DNA from: an uncultured Chthonomonas sp.
Lineage (GTDB): Bacteria > Armatimonadota > Chthonomonadetes > Chthonomonadales > Chthonomonadaceae
Reading direction: 5' to 3'
Length of the DNA: 64,000 bases
Assembly: GCA_903859705.1 (NCBI GenBank)
Contig: CAIONQ010000023.1
Span: forward strand, 1 to 64,000
Of this stretch, positions 60,362 to 64,000 are shown one piece after another. The position numbers and the translations under genes were made by a program. The notes under the pieces were generated by a model. That model worked only from the letters and a program-made list of their open reading frames with translations, did not search any database and had not been told where the DNA came from. Numbering within the stretch: the stretch's first letter is position 1; each line of letters starts with the position of its first letter.

Positions 60362-61162
60362 CTACTGAGCTTCTGGATGAACATCCAGCTGCTTTTCAAT
60401 CTCCGTTACGATATCGGCGGTTTTGGCGGGGTCTGCACCTGCCTTGAAGCGGGCGGCGATCTCACCATTGCGACCAATTACAAACTTTGCAAAGTTCCAG
60501 TCGATGTCGCCAGCAAACTTCGGATCGGTGTTCTTATCCGTGAGGTATTTGTAGAAAGGAACGATGCCCTCGCCCTTCACAACTACCTTAGAGAACATCG
60601 GGAAGGTTACATTGTACTTGGAGGTACAGAACGCTTTGATGGTCTTGTTATCGCCCGGCTCCTGCTTGCCAAATTCGTTGGCTGGGAAGCCCAGGATTAC
60701 TAGGCCACGAGTTTTGTACTTATCGTACAGCTTCTGCAGGCTGGCGTACTGCGGAGTGTTACCGCAGAAAGAAGCCACATTTACAACTACCACTACCTTG
60801 CCCTGATAACGGCCAAGGTTTACAGGGTTGCCATCAATATCCTTCAGCACGAAATTCAGTGCGGGAGCAACTTTAACGGTGGGGTATGCGGCATTGGTGG
60901 GAACGGCATCGCCACCTAATGCATCCGGCGCCACGCCTGCTGCCTTCGCCTCGAAAGCGTTATCGAAGTCGGCGAAAGAGAGGTTGTGTGAGCCGTAGTA
61001 CATGCCACGGAAGTTTTTTGGACCCCCGGGAGTTACATGGCAGTAGTTGCAGGCTTTGTTTTCTTTGCGAGCAAATGCTGGCTTTGCATTTGCCGGTGTA
61101 GCGGCCGAGATAACCGCCAGCAAAACGGCTCCCACGAGCGCTTTCAGCACCATTCGAGACAT
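60362..61162 (-). CDS. exported cytochrome c-like/glutathione peroxidase fusion
   Basis: A 266-residue exported protein. After a signal peptide (ends ATPANA) lies a single heme-c motif C-N-Y-C-H (residues 38-42) in a short cytochrome-like segment. Residues about 100-260 are a complete glutathione-peroxidase fold: VNVASFCGNTPQY with catalytic Cys133, FPANEFGKQEPG with Gln167, and WNFAKFVIGRNG with Trp and Asn, so the catalytic tetrad is intact with Cys in place of selenocysteine. It should reduce peroxides in the periplasm, possibly taking electrons through the heme rather than glutathione. AAGGAG lies 7 bases before ATG 61162. Confidence 0.85.
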   Translation of the reverse strand: MSRMVLKALVGAVLLAVISAATPANAKPAFARKENKACNYCHVTPGGPKNFRGMYYGSHNLSFADFDNAFEAKAAGVAPDALGGDAVPTNAAYPTVKVAPALNFVLKDIDGNPVNLGRYQGKVVVVVNVASFCGNTPQYASLQKLYDKYKTRGLVILGFPANEFGKQEPGDNKTIKAFCTSKYNVTFPMFSKVVVKGEGIVPFYKYLTDKNTDPKFAGDIDWNFAKFVIGRNGEIAARFKAGADPAKTADIVTEIEKQLDVHPEAQ

Positions 61163-61394
61163 CTAATTCTCCTTAGTGTTGCTCCCGCTCCAAAATGGGC
61201 GGGGCTTAGCACAGATACGACGACGGCTGCAGCGTACGAGCAACTGCCTACGCTGCGTTACATTTAGATTCAGAAGATCATTCAATGCGCACCTGCACCC
61301 ATATCGGTGCATTGCTGCTCTGCTGCCCTGCCCGTACGTCGGCAGAGCAACATGATCTAAGACATTCCAGGTGCAAAGGTGTTGCACAAAACAA

Positions 61395-61407
61395 GCTACA
61401 TTGTAGC
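61395..61407. promoter_or_regulatory. palindrome in the intergenic region before the peroxidase gene
   Basis: GCTACA-T-TGTAGC is a perfect 6+6 palindrome in the 279-base gap 61163-61441 between the peroxidase fusion and the glycosyltransferase gene. The rest of the gap shows no clear promoter. Confidence 0.35.
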
Positions 61408-61441
61408 ATCTATTGCGTTAGGGATGCCGGATTCCTCTTGT

Positions 61442-62512
61442 TCAAGCATCTGCCAGCAGAGCGAGCTCAAGCAAATCGGTAGATCGATTCCAGGAGTACT
61501 GCTGCACGTGCTTCTGGCCGGCAAGGGCAATATCGGTTCTAAGGTTCGTGTTATCTAAGAGGCGCAGAGCAGCGCCTGCCAACGCTTCTGGGTTGCGAAC
61601 CGGGCACACAAGAGCCGTTTCCTCATCCATAGCGAAGTCCCGGCTACCGCCGTTATCCGTGGTAACCAGCGCGCATCCGCAGCTCATTGCCTCTGTAGAT
61701 GTGAGCCCCCAGCCCTCAGCATGGCTGGGCTGAAGCATGATGGAAGCGCGATTGTAGATCGCTTCCAGGGCACCAGCCCCGGGACGCTCTATGTATTCCA
61801 TCCATTCCGGCAGCACATCCGGTCGAGGTGAAGTTCCGAATCCCACTACACTCAATGTTGAAGAGGAAGCTCTTATAATATTTAGAGCCGCCACACCATC
61901 TGCCAGGCCTTTGAATGGGGTGGTGTTCACCAGCATTGCCACAACGGGCAGCCTCTCCTGTGGTGGCACGCGCATTACAAATTTCTCAAGATCCATGGCG
62001 TTGGGAACATGGAATGTGTCGGCGCTCACTCCCAACTCCGTTGCTTTCTCCATCAACCAGCGTGATATAACAATGCGCTTCATTGGCAGCCGCCAGGTGG
62101 CATCCACTTCGGCCGCAGGCCCGGCCCAGTCTTCATAGTGCTGAATAAAGTAGAATTTCCGCCCCTTTGAAGCAGGGAGCGCAAAAACCGGCGGAGCTGT
62201 TCTAAAAAACGTGGCGATAATCACATCGGCATCTGGAACACTGCTTGCGGTAAGGTCCCTACACAATTTCTGAGTTACACCAGGGTGGGGCGCAATCCAC
62301 GGAACAGGGCCACCAAAGTTCTTGCGAATATACTTGGGCCAGAGTAAAGATTTTATTGCGGGGACTATTCCCGGAACTGGGTCCCACGTGCGGGGGTGAA
62401 GTACCGTTACTGCATGCCCCCTGTCCGCGAGGTGGGCTGCATACTGATACACAATTTTGGCGCCGCCGGCCGGTTCCAGCACTGTACCCGGGAGTGCAAA
62501 TGTTATGCGCAT
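61442..62512 (-). CDS. glycosyltransferase family 4
   Basis: A 356-residue GT-B glycosyltransferase, probably a retaining sugar transferase for a surface polysaccharide. The N-terminal acceptor domain starts MRITFALPGTVLEPAGGA (nucleotide-sugar glycine loop) and the C-terminal donor domain has LPVVAMLVNTTPFKG, IYNRASIMLQPSHAEGWGL, TEAMSCGCALVTTDNGG with the E-x7-E pair of the family. GAGGG lies 4 bases before ATG 62512, and it begins 7 bases after the GT2 gene, so both are cotranscribed. Confidence 0.93.
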   Translation of the reverse strand: MRITFALPGTVLEPAGGAKIVYQYAAHLADRGHAVTVLHPRTWDPVPGIVPAIKSLLWPKYIRKNFGGPVPWIAPHPGVTQKLCRDLTASSVPDADVIIATFFRTAPPVFALPASKGRKFYFIQHYEDWAGPAAEVDATWRLPMKRIVISRWLMEKATELGVSADTFHVPNAMDLEKFVMRVPPQERLPVVAMLVNTTPFKGLADGVAALNIIRASSSTLSVVGFGTSPRPDVLPEWMEYIERPGAGALEAIYNRASIMLQPSHAEGWGLTSTEAMSCGCALVTTDNGGSRDFAMDEETALVCPVRNPEALAGAALRLLDNTNLRTDIALAGQKHVQQYSWNRSTDLLELALLADA

Positions 62513-62519
62513 TGGGCCC

Positions 62520-63467
62520 TCAGGCGTGTGGAGCGCCCCGCTCTACCTTTTTTACAATACCAGTGCGCTGCAGGGCGCGCAGTGGTACACGAGCCAGCGC
62601 CTGCGGGTGCCGGCGTAGCCCCTTTAACAACAGCGCTATTGCAGGGCCCAGTTTTCTGTTTGTTGCCGCAGTTTTTGCCTGCCCCAGCATCTGCTGGTAG
62701 TACATCTCATTTAGAAATTGATAGGCTGCAGTGCGTGCCTTGCGGCATTGTTCGCATCCTGGATGCAGATCTTTATACCGATCAAGCACAACCACAATTC
62801 GATTGTACATGTAATCTGAGTTAATCGATTGCTGACCTTCGTGTCCGCGAATGTCCACGAGGCACTCGGGAACGCCCAGTACCGGGTATTTCGCAGCAAT
62901 GCGTATGGTTAGCTCCCAGTCATCCGCGCCAGATACGGATTGATCAAAGCTACCGATTTCATCCAGTACTGATTTCTTTATAATTACCGATTGAAGTGCA
63001 ATAGCCTGCATGCTGAGGAGCGTATGCACATCCAGCTCAGGTTCAGCAGGGTGCTGAGAGGTTATCTGGTGAGTGTAGTGATCAAAGAACTGACGGCCAC
63101 ATATCACCATGCCTGCATCTGGCCTATTTGTAAACACAGCCATCTGCTTTTCCAGCTTTTCCGGATGCCACAAATCGTCGTGATCCAGAAAGGCAACGTA
63201 CTGGCCTGTAACGCTCGTAAGCCCACGATTTCTAGCTGCGGCTGTGCCAGCGTTTTGCTGTGTTATGGCAACTATTTTGGTGCCGTACTCTGCCAGTACC
63301 TCGGCAGTGTTATCTGGCGAGCCATCATTAATTATAATTGCTTCAACGGCCGGGTACGTCTGTGCAAGGATGCTGTCAATGGCCTCACGCAGAAACTCTG
63401 TACCCTTGTAAGTGGGCACAATAACGCTTACAACTGGCAGTATATTTGAACTGTTTGAAACTGACAT
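62520..63467 (-). CDS. glycosyltransferase family 2
   Basis: A 315-residue GT-A glycosyltransferase. The nucleotide-sugar domain starts VVSVIVPTYKGTEFLREAIDSIL; DDL (in YVAFLDHDDLWHPEKL) is the metal-binding D-x-D region, and GADDWELTIRIAAKY is the catalytic-base region. Residues after 250 form a C-terminal helical segment. GGAGGAG lies 5 bases before ATG 63467. Sugar donor and acceptor are unknown; with the GT4 genes on both sides it belongs to a surface-glycan cluster extending beyond the window. Confidence 0.93.
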   Translation of the reverse strand: MSVSNSSNILPVVSVIVPTYKGTEFLREAIDSILAQTYPAVEAIIINDGSPDNTAEVLAEYGTKIVAITQQNAGTAAARNRGLTSVTGQYVAFLDHDDLWHPEKLEKQMAVFTNRPDAGMVICGRQFFDHYTHQITSQHPAEPELDVHTLLSMQAIALQSVIIKKSVLDEIGSFDQSVSGADDWELTIRIAAKYPVLGVPECLVDIRGHEGQQSINSDYMYNRIVVVLDRYKDLHPGCEQCRKARTAAYQFLNEMYYQQMLGQAKTAATNRKLGPAIALLLKGLRRHPQALARVPLRALQRTGIVKKVERGAPHA

Positions 63468-63513
63468 GTGCTCCTCCGGAGGCTCCAAGCAACCCGGCGT
63501 TCACAGGTGAGAG

Positions 63514-63999
63514 CTATACTTTTGCCAACTGGCGCACTCTGTGCCAGATATGCATCCAGGTAAACTCCAATGCCCTGGTCCGGGCCCGCACTCCGAACTT
63601 ATTTCGAAGCTCTCTGTCCTGGATCAGTGAGGCAAGGTGGCCCGTAAGGGCTGCAAGGTCATCGCGCTCAAACAGTAACCCGGCACCCGTAACTGCCTCT
63701 GGTGTTCCGCCTGTTGCGCTGGCGACGGCGGCCAGGCCTACAGCCATGCCTTCCAGTGTTGAAAGTGCAAACGGCTCATCCCAGCGCGAGGGCACCACAT
63801 GAATATCTGCCTTCTGTAGCTCTCCCGGCAGATCCCACCGATTAATAAACCCGGGCATTCTCACGGATATCCCGGCTTTTTCCAACTGTTTTGCTCGCTC
63901 TTCCAGGCTGGCAGTATAGGCATCTGGCTGGCCACCGCCCCAGAAAGTGCTGCCAAGCAGCTGAATGCCGAATCTTGCGCCGTGTTTTGCAAGGGCAAT
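63514..63999 (-). CDS. glycosyltransferase family 4 (partial, C-terminal part)
   Basis: The last 161 codons of a GT4 enzyme whose start lies beyond base 64000. Visible are the donor-domain strands (FGIQLLGSTFWGG), IHVVPSRWDEPFALSTLEGMA with the Glu pair of the E-x7-E type motif, and VASATGGTPEAVTGAGLLF, the ligand-binding glycine loop. It is third in a run of glycosyltransferases on the minus strand, 46 bases before the next start codon. Confidence 0.9.
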   Translation of the reverse strand: MALAKHGARFGIQLLGSTFWGGGQPDAYTASLEERAKQLEKAGISVRMPGFINRWDLPGELQKADIHVVPSRWDEPFALSTLEGMAVGLAAVASATGGTPEAVTGAGLLFERDDLAALTGHLASLIQDRELRNKFGVRARTRALEFTWMHIWHRVRQLAKV

Positions 64000-64000
64000 A

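Noticed and set aside
1-64000. CRISPR arrays, insertion sequences, prophage or integrase genes
   Set aside because: No regularly spaced repeats, transposase or integrase motifs were found by reading both strands.

Overview
This 64 kb window is chromosomal DNA of a moderately GC-rich bacterium with a diderm-like, secretion-heavy lifestyle. Diagnostic content includes Tat-exported Gfo/Idh/MocA dehydrogenase, DUF1080, GxGYxYP-like, GH127 and DUF5695-like carbohydrate-active proteins, tricorn and M28 peptidases, ComEA, a GspE/PilB-type ATPase, VanW and a BMP-type nucleoside ABC transporter. This mix is most like Armatimonadota; Planctomycetes or Acidobacteria relatives are not excluded. The assignment is an inference from gene content; there is no rRNA or other marker here. 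I see no rRNA, tRNA, CRISPR array, insertion sequence or prophage, and base composition looks even, so this reads as ordinary core/accessory chromosome.

Layout. 1-7 kb: tail of a surface protein, an RDD membrane protein, a two-TM unknown, a coupled pair (clan GH-A-like glycosidase plus unknown 209-aa protein), a secreted fasciclin protein, an SDR oxidoreductase, a DUF1080 protein and a lone acyl carrier protein divergent from a LysR regulator. 8-18 kb: M28 peptidase, Cys-rich YkgJ-like protein, S9 peptidase, a GH2-like protein apparently lacking its catalytic Glu, and a Tat Gfo/Idh/MocA protein. 18-32 kb: GxGYxYP-like protein, nitrilase-family amidase, double GNAT protein, tricorn-like protease, internally duplicated ABC-2 type membrane protein, DinB-like protein, ComEA, second M28 peptidase, zinc-ribbon membrane protein. 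31-35 kb: trpD-trpC-trpF behind a DUF1444 gene. 35-39 kb: NupQ/NupP/NupO-type ABC transporter with a strong promoter and a structured leader. 39-49 kb: small unknown protein, O-methyltransferase, DUF5695-like and GH127 sugar-degrading genes, and a giant GNAT fusion. 49-64 kb: EF-hand lipoprotein, DEAD-box helicase plus TPR protein, GspE/PilB-like ATPase, sugar-binding lipoprotein, VanW protein, serine acetyltransferase, NlpC/P60 hydrolase, cytochrome-glutathione peroxidase fusion, and three glycosyltransferases running off the right edge.

Functionally the window is dominated by export and breakdown of plant- or microbe-derived polysaccharide and peptide, plus tryptophan synthesis, nucleoside uptake and surface glycan assembly. 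Regulatory reading: several promoters match the vegetative -35/-10 consensus well, many genes have clear GGAGG-type ribosome sites, and a minority (LysR, S9 peptidase, comEA) seem to be transcribed from a -10 box lying 5-11 bases before the start codon, suggesting leaderless or near-leaderless mRNAs. The most unusual items are a membrane-protein gene that seems to start at ATT, a one-heme-motif cytochrome fused to glutathione peroxidase, and a GNAT domain fused to about 900 residues of beta-rich sequence.
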